From Streptomyces sp. PCS3-D2 (GTDB lineage Bacteria; Actinomycetota; Actinomycetes; Streptomycetales; Streptomycetaceae), in contig NZ_CP097800.1 in NCBI RefSeq assembly GCF_000612545.2, positions 6,564,001 through 6,628,000 of the forward strand: a stretch of 64,000 nucleotides of DNA, given 5' to 3'. This document shows positions 54,772 to 63,116 of the stretch, in pieces. Below the pieces are notes generated by a model. That model worked only from the letters and a program-made list of their open reading frames with translations. It did not search any database and was not told where the DNA came from. The position numbers were made by a program, and so were the translations under genes. Position 1 is the stretch's first letter. Each line of letters begins with the position of its first letter.

Positions 54772-55515
54772 TCAGACGGCGCTGACCTTCTCGGCCCGCG
54801 CGGTGACGGTCACGCCGTCCGCGCCCACCGACACCCCCGAGGGGCGCAAGCCGAGGGGCAGTTCGGGCAGGGTCCGGGTCTGCCGGGCGAGCGCCTGGGC
54901 GATGAGTGGGCTGGCCGGATCCAGGGCCCGGCCCGCCACCGAGGCGGCCGTCGGACGCAGGGAGAGGACGCCGTCGTGGAGTTCGAGCCCCGCCGTGAGC
55001 ACCACGGGCGCCCCCAGCACGCTGCGGCTGATGAGCAGTTGGCCGTTGCCGGCGTCGGAGATCCGGGTGCCGTCCGCTCCGTCGGCCAGCGAGGAGTACG
55101 GGGCGGTGAAGCGGGCCGAGGCCGAGTCCGCCCGGTAGCCGTCGCCCTCGCGGGAGACGTTGTCGAAGGTGATGTCGGCCGTGACCGGGGTGCCCCGGTC
55201 GGTCGTCGCGTCGGCCCGCACCCGCACCTCGGGATAGCGCTCGCGGGCGGCCTGCAGGAGGAAGGGAACCCCCTCGATGGAGACGTCGGGGCGTCCCGCG
55301 AGGTTCGCCTGCCGCGCACTGATCCGGTCCGCGAGCCGCTTCTCCGCCAGGTCGCGGGCGACCGAGTCGGTGACGGGCAGCGCGAGCAGGAGTACGGCGG
55401 CCAGTCCTGCCGCCGTCAGGGCGCGGCGGTGGCGCGGTCGGGTCGGGCGGGCGGCGGGCCCGTCCGACCTGCGGTCCGTCGTGTCGCCGGGGCGGGTGGT
55501 GGTGCGGGGGAGCAT
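54772..55515 (-). CDS. DUF2993 (LmeA-like) phospholipid-binding family protein
   Basis: A 247-residue protein starting at ATG 55515. After an Arg/Pro-rich cytoplasmic stretch there is one hydrophobic helix (ALTAAGLAAVLLLALPVTDSVA). The DUF2993 domain follows: AEKRLADRISARQANLAGRPDVSIEGVPFLLQAARERYPEVRVRA, ITFDNVSREGDGYRADSASARFTAPYSSLA, and LPELPLGLRPSGVSVGADGVTV at the end. The mycobacterial relative LmeA binds phosphatidylinositides in the cell envelope. It lies 8 bp after the MMPL gene, so both form an operon and probably act together on envelope lipids. Confidence 0.88.
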   Translation of the reverse strand: MLPRTTTRPGDTTDRRSDGPAARPTRPRHRRALTAAGLAAVLLLALPVTDSVARDLAEKRLADRISARQANLAGRPDVSIEGVPFLLQAARERYPEVRVRADATTDRGTPVTADITFDNVSREGDGYRADSASARFTAPYSSLADGADGTRISDAGNGQLLISRSVLGAPVVLTAGLELHDGVLSLRPTAASVAGRALDPASPLIAQALARQTRTLPELPLGLRPSGVSVGADGVTVTARAEKVSAV

Positions 55516-55523
55516 GCGGAACC

Positions 55524-57773
55524 TCACCGTGTGGGAAGGGGGCCGGCGGCGTCGGCCGTGCCGGCTTCGGGCGCGGGGAGGCTCTGGAGTCCTCCGGCCG
55601 GCAGGGTGTGGGAGTGGCCCTCGATGTCGAGTTCGGGCAGGAACCGGTCGAGGCGGCGGGGCAGCCACCAGCCGCGGTCCCCGAGCAGCGCCATGGTGGT
55701 GGGGACCAGCAGGCCGCGCACGACGGTGACGTCGAGGGCCACGGCCGCGGCCAGTCCGGTGCCGAACATCTTCACCACGGGGTCGTCCGAGAGCAGGTAC
55801 GCGAGGAACACACTCACCATGATCAGGGCGGCGGAGGTGATGATCCGACCGGTCGAGGCGAGGCCCCCGACGACCGCCTGCCGGCTGTCGCCGCCCACCA
55901 GCCACTTCTCGCGCACCGAGGTCAGCAGGAACACCTCGTAGTCCATGGAGAGTCCGAACAGGACGGCGAACATCACCAGCGGTACGTAACCGGGTACGGG
56001 CACCGGCCCTTCCAGGCCGATGAGCCGCGCGCCCCAGCCCCACTGGAACACCGCGGTGAGCACCCCGTACGCGGCGGCCACCGACAGCAGGTTCAGCACG
56101 GCGGCCTTCAGCGCGAGGAGCGGTGAGCGGAAGGCGGCCAGCAGCAGCAGTCCCGCCACGAGCACCACGGTACCGATCACGGCGGGCAGCCGGTCCGCGA
56201 GGCGGTCGTTGAGATCGGTCACCACCGCGGCGACGCCGCCGACGTGCGCGCTCCCCGCGCCGTCGGCGGTGGCTGCGGGCAGGGTGTCCGTGCGCAGGGT
56301 GGCGACCAGGCGGGCGGTCGCCGGGTCGCCCGGGGCGGTGGCGGGCGTGACCTGCCAGCGGACGGTGCGGCCGTCCGAGGTGAGCTGTGCCGGGCTGACC
56401 GAGGCCACGCCGGGGGTGGCGGCCAGGGCGGCGGAGACCTCGGCGATACGGGCGTCCTGCGGCCCCGCGGCGGGCGCCGTCAGGGTGTCGACGATCTGGA
56501 GGGGGCCGTTGACGCCGGGGCCGAACGCGTCCGAGAGCTGCTCGTAGGCAGTGCGGCTGGCCGAGCCGATGGGCTTGTCCCCGGCATCGAGCTGACCGAA
56601 GGACAACTGGCTGGCGGGGGCGGCGAGCAGCAGGAGCAGGGTGAGGCCGGCGAGCAGGTGACGCCAGGGGCGAGCCGTGACGCGCTCGGCGATGCGCTGC
56701 CAGCCGCGGCCCGTGGCTGCCGGCGGGTCCGTCCCGTCGTGCGCGATGGCTCCCTCCTCCCGGGCGGCGCCGAGGAACCGGGCCAGCAGGCTCAGCAGGG
56801 CGGGCAGCAGGGTGAGGGTGGCGGCCACGGCGGCCAGCACCGCGATCGCCGGGGCCAGCGCCAGGGCACGCAGCAGCGGCAGCCCGCCCAGCGCGAGTCC
56901 GGCCAGCGCCGCGATCACGGCGCATCCGGCGAAGGCGGAGGCCTTCCCGGCGGTGGCGGTCGCCAGGGCGGCGGCCTCGGCGGCCGGTACGTCCCGGCCG
57001 CGCAACTCCCGGAACCGGGTGAGGCAGAACAGCGTGTAGTCGATCCCGACGCCCAGGCCGATCATCGCGGCGATGGTGGTGGCGGACGACGGCATGTCCA
57101 TGAGGTGTCCGGCCAGGCCGATGGCGGTCAGCGAGGCGATCAGCCCGGTGACGCCGATGACCAGGGGAAGCCCGGCCGCCGCCGCCTTCCGGAAGCCGGC
57201 GAAAAGGATCACGGCGGCGGCCGCGAGTCCGATGAGCTCGCTGTGCCCGGTGTCCGGCCGGTCGACGGCGGCCGCGAGGTCGCCGCCCGGGGTGACCTCG
57301 ATGCCGGCCGCTGCGGCCGGCCCGGCGGCGCCGGTGATCCGCTCGGAGAGTTCGGCGGTGATGTCGCGACCGGTCACGTCGAGCCCGACGGAGAGGTAGG
57401 CCGTGTGCCCGTCCGCGCTCATCGCGGCGGCACCGGCCCGCTCGTACGGCGAGATCACGCTCACGACGTGCGGCACCTCGGCGATGGCCCGGGCGCTGCG
57501 CTCGACGGCGTTCCGGGCGCTCTCGCCGGTGAGGGCGGGGCCGTCGGGTCCGGCGCGCAGGACGAGCGGCTGGTTGCCGGAGGCGGGGCCTGGGAAGGCA
57601 GTCGCCGCCGTGTCGAGGGCGGCCTGGCTGTCGCTGCCCGGGATGGTCACCGCCTCGCTGGTCACGCGGCCGTAGGCGGTGAGGCCGCCGCCGAGCACGA
57701 GGAGCAGCAGCAGCCAGGCCCCGATCACCCGTTTCGGCCGACGGGCGCACCAGCGCCCCATCGTCAGGAACAT
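55524..57773 (-). CDS. MMPL-family RND lipid/drug exporter
   Basis: A 749-residue membrane protein. ATG 57773 (MFLTMGRWCARRPKRVIGAWLLLLLVLGGGL) has GGAGGG upstream. Two MMPL repeats are present, each with one leading helix, an extracellular domain and a five-helix bundle. Diagnostic stretches are GLGVGIDYTLFCLTRFRELRGRD (first) and FGLSMDYEVFLLTSVREKWLVGGD (second), carrying the proton-relay Asp-Tyr pairs. It likely exports lipids or lipid-like compounds. It is cotranscribed with the DUF2993 gene. Confidence 0.93.
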   Translation of the reverse strand: MFLTMGRWCARRPKRVIGAWLLLLLVLGGGLTAYGRVTSEAVTIPGSDSQAALDTAATAFPGPASGNQPLVLRAGPDGPALTGESARNAVERSARAIAEVPHVVSVISPYERAGAAAMSADGHTAYLSVGLDVTGRDITAELSERITGAAGPAAAAGIEVTPGGDLAAAVDRPDTGHSELIGLAAAAVILFAGFRKAAAAGLPLVIGVTGLIASLTAIGLAGHLMDMPSSATTIAAMIGLGVGIDYTLFCLTRFRELRGRDVPAAEAAALATATAGKASAFAGCAVIAALAGLALGGLPLLRALALAPAIAVLAAVAATLTLLPALLSLLARFLGAAREEGAIAHDGTDPPAATGRGWQRIAERVTARPWRHLLAGLTLLLLLAAPASQLSFGQLDAGDKPIGSASRTAYEQLSDAFGPGVNGPLQIVDTLTAPAAGPQDARIAEVSAALAATPGVASVSPAQLTSDGRTVRWQVTPATAPGDPATARLVATLRTDTLPAATADGAGSAHVGGVAAVVTDLNDRLADRLPAVIGTVVLVAGLLLLAAFRSPLLALKAAVLNLLSVAAAYGVLTAVFQWGWGARLIGLEGPVPVPGYVPLVMFAVLFGLSMDYEVFLLTSVREKWLVGGDSRQAVVGGLASTGRIITSAALIMVSVFLAYLLSDDPVVKMFGTGLAAAVALDVTVVRGLLVPTTMALLGDRGWWLPRRLDRFLPELDIEGHSHTLPAGGLQSLPAPEAGTADAAGPLPTR

Positions 57774-58137
57774 CCGGGCCCTCCGTGACTCGATGGCAAC
57801 ATATTGCACTCGCTGTGCAGCTTTACGCTTGCACTTGAGGTGCGGGAAAGTCAATCGGGGGAGGGGAGGGGCAGGACGGTCTCTTCGACGGTCCCGTCCG
57901 GCGGCTTCCCGCCCGGCCCGGCGCTGCCCGGCGCTGCCCGGCGCTGCCCGGCCGTCCGCGGCGGGCGGTGGCGTTCGAATCGGCCTCGGTCGGCCGCCGG
58001 CCGTCCGGGACCCGCCTTCCTGGTGTGCACCCGCTCGGGCAAAATGCCTGGTGTCACTGGCAATTACGGGCTTCGCGGCACATCCGTCCCCCACGGCACA
58101 CCCCCGGGACACCGCGCCGCCCACGGCTTGGGGAGGA
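57774..58137. other. divergent intergenic region with promoter elements and a 10-bp repeat
   Basis: The MMPL promoter side has an A/T-rich patch with GCAACATATTGCACTCGCTGTGCAGCTTTACGC; the inverted pair TGCAC/GTGCA may be a TetR operator. Three exact GCGCTGCCCG copies follow at 57921-57950. No gene is seen. Confidence 0.45.
57921..57950. repeat. (GCGCTGCCCG) x3 tandem repeat
   Basis: Three exact contiguous 10-bp units in a non-coding region, extended on both sides by partial copies. Confidence 0.8.
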
Positions 58138-59328
58138 GTGGTCCTGGCGTTGCGGTCCTTACAGATACGCCGCATACGAGCACTGCGCGCAACGACCTCC
58201 GTGAGGTCGGGGACGGACCGGGCCCAGTCCTTCCTGATCGTGGCCACCCTGCTCTACCGGGCCAGCCACCTCACCGTCGCGGTCATGGCCGTTGCCCACC
58301 GCCCGTGGCACCTCCCCCTCCAACACCTCGGCCTCGCCGCGGCGTTGGGCCTGAGCGCACTCGCCTACGGCACCGCTCTGCGCCGCGGCCGGTTCGACCG
58401 GCGGCACATCTGGGCCGACGTCATCGTGACCGGATGCGTCCTGCCCCTGGCCCTGTGCGCCTGGGGAGGTGTGCGCGAACCCCCCACCATCGCCTGGGCG
58501 ATGCTGCTCGGCGGATCGGCGAGCGCCACCGCGGCCATCGCCCTGGACCGCCTCCACGCCGTCGTCGTGGTGGGGCTCCTCGTAGTGACCCACTTCATCG
58601 GCTACCAGGCCGTGGGCGCGACTCCCGCCGTCGTCGTCGGCCACCTCAACTCGCTGGTGTCCTCTGCCGTGATGACGTACGCCTTCCGCTGGTACCTGCT
58701 CCGCCAGGGCCGCCTCGTGGACGAGGCCAACGCCCGCGCGCTGACCGCGGAAGCACACCGGGCCCGCTACGCCGAACGCCTCGAACACCACCGGGCCCTG
58801 CACGACACGGTCCTCGCCACCCTGACCACCCTGGCGGCCGGTACCGTCGACGCCAACGCCCCAGAGGTGCGGCAGCGGTGCGCCCGCGAGGCCGCCTACC
58901 TGCGCCGCCTGATCCAGCAGACCGCCGACGAGACGCCGCACCGGGAGATCGGCGCCGCCCTGGAGGAGGCGGTCGGATCCGTGGAGAGCCTCGGACTGCG
59001 GGTCACCGCCCAGTACCACGCCCTGCCGCAGGTACCGCCCGAGGTCGCCGCCGCACTGGGCCACGCCGTACGGGAAGCCCTCAACAACGTGCGCAGGCAC
59101 GCCGGAACCGGCCACGCGTACCTCACCGCCACCGGCGACCCGGACGGAAAGGGCGGAGCGGTCGTCACCGTCGTCGACCGGGGACCCGGATTCGACCCGG
59201 CCCGGTGCGAGCCGGGCCTCGGCCTGCGCGGCTCCGTCCACGGCCGGATGACCGAGGCGGGCGGCCGTGCCACCGTGGACACCGCCCCCGGCGAGGGAGT
59301 GCGCGTGGAGCTCAGATGGCCGGGGTGA
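58138..59328 (+). CDS. sensor histidine kinase of a two-component system
   Basis: A 396-residue protein if GTG 58138 is the start (SD-like GGGGAGG is very close, so a later start is possible). It has six hydrophobic helices (from FLIVATLLYRASHLTVAVMAV to VSSAVMTYAFRWYLL), then a dimerisation/phosphoacceptor region with HHRALHDTVLATLTTL. The HATPase_c domain shows LGHAVREALNNVRRHAG (N box), VVDRGPGFD (G1) and GLGLRGSVHGRM (G2). With GTG 58138, codon 8 is TTA and is followed by two rare ATA codons. It overlaps the response-regulator gene by 13 bp. Confidence 0.85.
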   Translation: MVLALRSLQIRRIRALRATTSVRSGTDRAQSFLIVATLLYRASHLTVAVMAVAHRPWHLPLQHLGLAAALGLSALAYGTALRRGRFDRRHIWADVIVTGCVLPLALCAWGGVREPPTIAWAMLLGGSASATAAIALDRLHAVVVVGLLVVTHFIGYQAVGATPAVVVGHLNSLVSSAVMTYAFRWYLLRQGRLVDEANARALTAEAHRARYAERLEHHRALHDTVLATLTTLAAGTVDANAPEVRQRCAREAAYLRRLIQQTADETPHREIGAALEEAVGSVESLGLRVTAQYHALPQVPPEVAAALGHAVREALNNVRRHAGTGHAYLTATGDPDGKGGAVVTVVDRGPGFDPARCEPGLGLRGSVHGRMTEAGGRATVDTAPGEGVRVELRWPG

Positions 59329-60017
59329 TCACGGTCGCGGTCGTCGACGACGACCGGATGCTCCGCGACGGACTGCGGGCCTGGCTCGGCGACGTGCCGG
59401 ACCTGCGACTCGTCGCGACCGCCGGCACCGTCGGCGAACTCCTCGCGGACCGGAATCCGTACCACCCCGACGGCCCGGACGGCACGGGCGGCCCCCACGC
59501 CCCCGACGGCGCGGCCGGACCCCCGGCCGACGTCGTCCTCCTCGACCTCGTCCTGCGGGACGGCTCGGACCCCGCCGACAACATCCGCAGGGTGCTGCGC
59601 ACCGGCAGCCGCGTCCTCATGATCAGCACGGTGCCGGACCGCTCCCGGATCATCGAGGCGATCCGGGCCGGCGCCGACGGGTACCTGACCAAGGACCACG
59701 ACCTGCCGACCCTGGTGGCCGCCGTGAGGGACCTCGCGGAGGGCAGGGGCACCCCTTCCATGGAACTCGCCTTCGCCTGTGCGTACGACGACAGCCCCGC
59801 CCGCCCGCGGCTCTCGCCCCGGGAGCGGCAGATCCTGCTCGACTACGCGTCCGGCATGACCCTGAAGTCCGCCGCCCGCCGCGCGGGCATCACCGTCCAC
59901 ACGGCCAAGGACTACCTGGACCGCGTCAAGGCCAAGTACCAGCAGGCCGGCCGCCCCACCTACACCAAGCTCGACCTCGCCCTGCGGGTACGGGAGGACA
60001 GCCTGGAGGGGGGCTGA
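59316..60017 (+). CDS. NarL/LuxR-family response regulator
   Basis: A 233-residue protein. The receiver domain has VAVVDDDRMLRDGLRAWLGD, phosphoacceptor Asp in VVLLDLVLRDGSD, ISTVPD and YLTKDHDLPTLVAAVRDL (Lys). A Pro/Gly/His-rich insert (about 45-68: NPYHPDGPDGTGGPHAPDG) enlarges it compared with typical NarL proteins. The C-terminal HTH reads RLSPRERQILLDYASGMTLKSAARRAGITVHTAKDYLDRVKAKY. It is cotranscribed with the kinase. Targets are unknown; the adjacent LAL regulator or lanthipeptide genes are candidates. Confidence 0.9.
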   Translation: MAGVITVAVVDDDRMLRDGLRAWLGDVPDLRLVATAGTVGELLADRNPYHPDGPDGTGGPHAPDGAAGPPADVVLLDLVLRDGSDPADNIRRVLRTGSRVLMISTVPDRSRIIEAIRAGADGYLTKDHDLPTLVAAVRDLAEGRGTPSMELAFACAYDDSPARPRLSPRERQILLDYASGMTLKSAARRAGITVHTAKDYLDRVKAKYQQAGRPTYTKLDLALRVREDSLEGG

Positions 60018-60122
60018 CCCCGGCGCAAGCCCCCCAAACGGACGGCTACAGGGGGCAAGCGGCACCCCCGTACCGTCGAACCGGCGGTGCCCCGGACGGC
60101 CCGCCGGGAAGGGGACGAGCCG

Positions 60123-63110
60123 GTGACCGCACTCTGGCCGGCACGGCCTGCAGGGCCTGCCGAAGACCGTACCGCCACGGGCCCTGTCGGCGGCCCGCAC
60201 CGGGGGCGGGGGCGACTGATCGGGCGCACGGCCGAGACCGCGCGGATCGCGGACGCGCTGGCCGCCGCCCGCTCCGGGCGGGGCGGAGCCCTCTTCATCA
60301 CCGGCGAACCCGGAGTCGGCAAGACCCGACTGGCCACCGAAGCCCTCGCCGCGGCCGCCGCGACCGACATGATCACCCTGCGCGGGCGGGCCAGTACCGT
60401 CGGCCCGCCCGTCCCCTACCGGCCGCTCGTCGAGGCGCTGCTCCTGCTCGCACGCGCCGGCCTGCTGCCCGATCCCGGGGAACCGGGCGCCCACTGCCCC
60501 GTCCTGGCCCGCCTGCTGAGCGACACTCCGGAGACCGGGACCGGCGGGCACGCGGCCGTCTCGCATATCGCGGTCGCCGAAACGGTGCTGCGGCTGCTCG
60601 CCGCCGTCGGCCGGGAGCGGGGCTGCCTGCTCGTCCTCGACGACCTGCACGACGCCGACGCCGGGACCCTGGCCGTTGTCGAATACCTCCTCGACAACAT
60701 CGGCCAGCAGCCGGCCGTGCTCCTGCTCGTCGCGGGCGGCACCCCCCGCGCCGCCGCCGAGCTGGCCGTGCGGGCACGCCAGCGGGAAGCGGCGGAGATC
60801 CTCGACCTGAAGCCGCTGACCCGCCCCGAAGTCCGCCTCCTCGTCGCGGCCGAACTGGGCGTCGCACCGGTGGAGGTCTGTCCCGGCCTCCTCCACCGTG
60901 CGGTGACCGACAGCGCCGGAATCCCCTTCGTCGTCAAGGAGCTCGTGCACGACCACGCCGCCCGCCCCGCCGACCGCGGTGAGCGGGCCCCGTCCGTACC
61001 CGCCGCCGTCGCCGACGACGTCAGGCGCCGTACCGAAGCGCTCGGGCCGCTCGGCACGCGGTTCCTGGGCACGGCAGCCCTGTTCGGCCCTCGCTTCCCC
61101 CTGCCGGTACTGGAGCACGCGCTGGGCGTCGACCACACCGCCCTGTCCGAGGTCCTGCGCGCCGCCCTCGCCGCGTGCCTGATCACGCCGGACGGGCCGG
61201 GCACCCGGTGGTACGCCTTCCGCTCCCCGCTGGCGGCCGAGGCCCTCCTCGACGGTCTCGGGCCGGGCGAACGCGCCCGGCACGCGCGCCGCGCCGCCCG
61301 CGCCCTCGCCCACCTGCACCCGGGACTTCCCGGAGCCTGGCGGGCTCACGCCGCCCGGCTGCACGAGCACGCCGGCGATGACCTCGAAGCCGCCCGCCTG
61401 TACGGCGAAGCGGCGCAGCGGGCGATGGACGAGGTCGCCCTGGAGCGGACCGCGGAGCAGCGGCCACTGGAGCGGGCCCTGGAACTGCTCACCAGGGCCC
61501 ACGCCCTCCTCGAACCGGCCGCCGCCCCCGCGCTGCACGCCACGGTGCTGGAGCTGCTGCTGGACGCGGCCGCCCACTCGGCCCACCTCGACCGGTTACC
61601 CCGCCCGCCCGCCGTCGAGCAGGGCGTCCCCGCCGCGCGGCGGGCCGGGATCCACGCCCGGCTCGGCACCATCGCCACCCTCACCGGCCGCCCCGCCGAG
61701 GCCCTCCGCCACCTCGACACGGCCCGCTCGCTCCTCACCGGCCATCCCGCGGACGGCCACACCGCCTTCGTCGACCTCGCCGCCGCCCACGCCGAGCTGG
61801 GCAGGCTCGACCCCGACCGGCTGCACACCGCGGCCCGGCTCGCCCGCCGGGCGGTGGACGCCGCCCGCGGCGCAGACCGGCCCGACGTGGTGTGCGGAGC
61901 CCTGCTGCTGCTCGGACAGCTGGCCCGGCACGAGGACGAGACCGCGGCGACGGCCCACTTCGAGCGGGCCCGCGCGATCGCCCTCGCGCACCGGCTCCCC
62001 GTACCGCGCAGCGAGGCCGAGGTGCAGCTGGCGATCACGGCGGCGGGCCACGACCACCGGCCGACCCGCCTGGAGCAGGCCGGCCGGGAAGCCCACCGCC
62101 GGGGCCTGCTGCCGCTGGCCCTTGAGGCCGGCTCGGCGCTCGCCCTGGAGCGGATCCGGCGGTGCGCCTTCGACGAGGCTCGCGACGGGATCATCGAAGC
62201 GGCGGCCGAGGCGTCCGGGCCCGGACTGGGCCGGTCCCTGGCGATGCTCCGGCTCGCCGACGCCGTACGGTACGCCCACCAGGGACGCCGCGCCGAGATG
62301 CACGGGGCGCTGGAACGCCTGGAGCCGCTCCTCGACGCCGCGCCCGGCCTGCGCGCCCTGTCGTACGGAACGGCCCGGGCCTTCTGCTCACTGCTGGAGG
62401 AGCGGCACGACGCCGCGGAGGCGGAGCTCGCACAGGCGCTCGCCCACGACGCCGAGAACCCGGCCGCCGGAGACTTCGGCCGGCACGGCCTCATCGTGCT
62501 GCTCGGCGTCCTGGCTGGACGGATCGGCCGCCGGCACTGCCCCGGGATCGCGGAGGCCGCCACCGGCGGCAGCCGCTGGAACCGCCAGTTCGCGGGCCTC
62601 GCCCACGCCGTGCTGCTCGGCCGCGAAGGCCACCGCGAGCGGGCCACGGCCGTCGCGGCCGAGGCACTGGCGGCGGCCGCCCCGTACCCCATGGCCCGCT
62701 GCCTGGGCATGCGGCTGGTGGCCCGGTCGGCGTACGAGGACGGCTGGGGCGCGCCGGTCCAGTGGCTGCGCGAGGCCGAGGAGTACTTCCACGGCGCCGG
62801 CCTCCATCCGGTGGCCGGCGCCGCCCGGGCCCTGCTGCGCGGGATGGGCGCGTCGGTCCGGCAACGGCGCACGGGCACCGAGCAGGTGCCACCGGACCTG
62901 CGCAGGTCCGGCATCACCGTCCGCGAGTTCGAGGTGGCCCGGCTGGTCGCCGAACGGATCAGCAACAAGGACATCGCCGGCCGGCTGCACATCTCCCTGC
63001 GGACGGTCGAGAAGCACGTGGCGAACGTCCTCCACAAGACCGGCCACCCGAACCGGCGGGCCTTCGCCAGCGCCGCCCGCGACCCCGGCGGGGTCCTGTC
63101 GGCAACGTAG
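60123..63110 (+). CDS. large ATP-binding LuxR-family (LAL) transcriptional regulator
   Basis: A 995-residue LAL protein from GTG 60123 (GTG 60087 also in frame). The N-terminal ATPase has LIGRTAETARIADALAAARSG, Walker A GALFITGEPGVGKTRLATEAL and Walker B CLLVLDDLHDADAGTL. The long middle part is TPR-like helical sequence. The C-terminus is a LuxR HTH: GITVREFEVARLVAERISNKDIAGRLHISLRTVEKHVANVLHKTG. Codon 492 (61596-61598, within HLDRLPRPP) is TTA, so translation should require bldA. It lies between a two-component pair and a convergent lanthipeptide synthetase gene; regulation of that cluster is plausible. Confidence 0.92.
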   Translation: MTALWPARPAGPAEDRTATGPVGGPHRGRGRLIGRTAETARIADALAAARSGRGGALFITGEPGVGKTRLATEALAAAAATDMITLRGRASTVGPPVPYRPLVEALLLLARAGLLPDPGEPGAHCPVLARLLSDTPETGTGGHAAVSHIAVAETVLRLLAAVGRERGCLLVLDDLHDADAGTLAVVEYLLDNIGQQPAVLLLVAGGTPRAAAELAVRARQREAAEILDLKPLTRPEVRLLVAAELGVAPVEVCPGLLHRAVTDSAGIPFVVKELVHDHAARPADRGERAPSVPAAVADDVRRRTEALGPLGTRFLGTAALFGPRFPLPVLEHALGVDHTALSEVLRAALAACLITPDGPGTRWYAFRSPLAAEALLDGLGPGERARHARRAARALAHLHPGLPGAWRAHAARLHEHAGDDLEAARLYGEAAQRAMDEVALERTAEQRPLERALELLTRAHALLEPAAAPALHATVLELLLDAAAHSAHLDRLPRPPAVEQGVPAARRAGIHARLGTIATLTGRPAEALRHLDTARSLLTGHPADGHTAFVDLAAAHAELGRLDPDRLHTAARLARRAVDAARGADRPDVVCGALLLLGQLARHEDETAATAHFERARAIALAHRLPVPRSEAEVQLAITAAGHDHRPTRLEQAGREAHRRGLLPLALEAGSALALERIRRCAFDEARDGIIEAAAEASGPGLGRSLAMLRLADAVRYAHQGRRAEMHGALERLEPLLDAAPGLRALSYGTARAFCSLLEERHDAAEAELAQALAHDAENPAAGDFGRHGLIVLLGVLAGRIGRRHCPGIAEAATGGSRWNRQFAGLAHAVLLGREGHRERATAVAAEALAAAAPYPMARCLGMRLVARSAYEDGWGAPVQWLREAEEYFHGAGLHPVAGAARALLRGMGASVRQRRTGTEQVPPDLRRSGITVREFEVARLVAERISNKDIAGRLHISLRTVEKHVANVLHKTGHPNRRAFASAARDPGGVLSAT

Positions 63111-63116
63111 TGCGCG

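Noticed and set aside
59267-60982. 571-codon plus frame across the response-regulator and LAL genes
   Set aside because: Arg/Pro/Gly-rich shadow of the two real genes, which have complete domain signatures in other frames.
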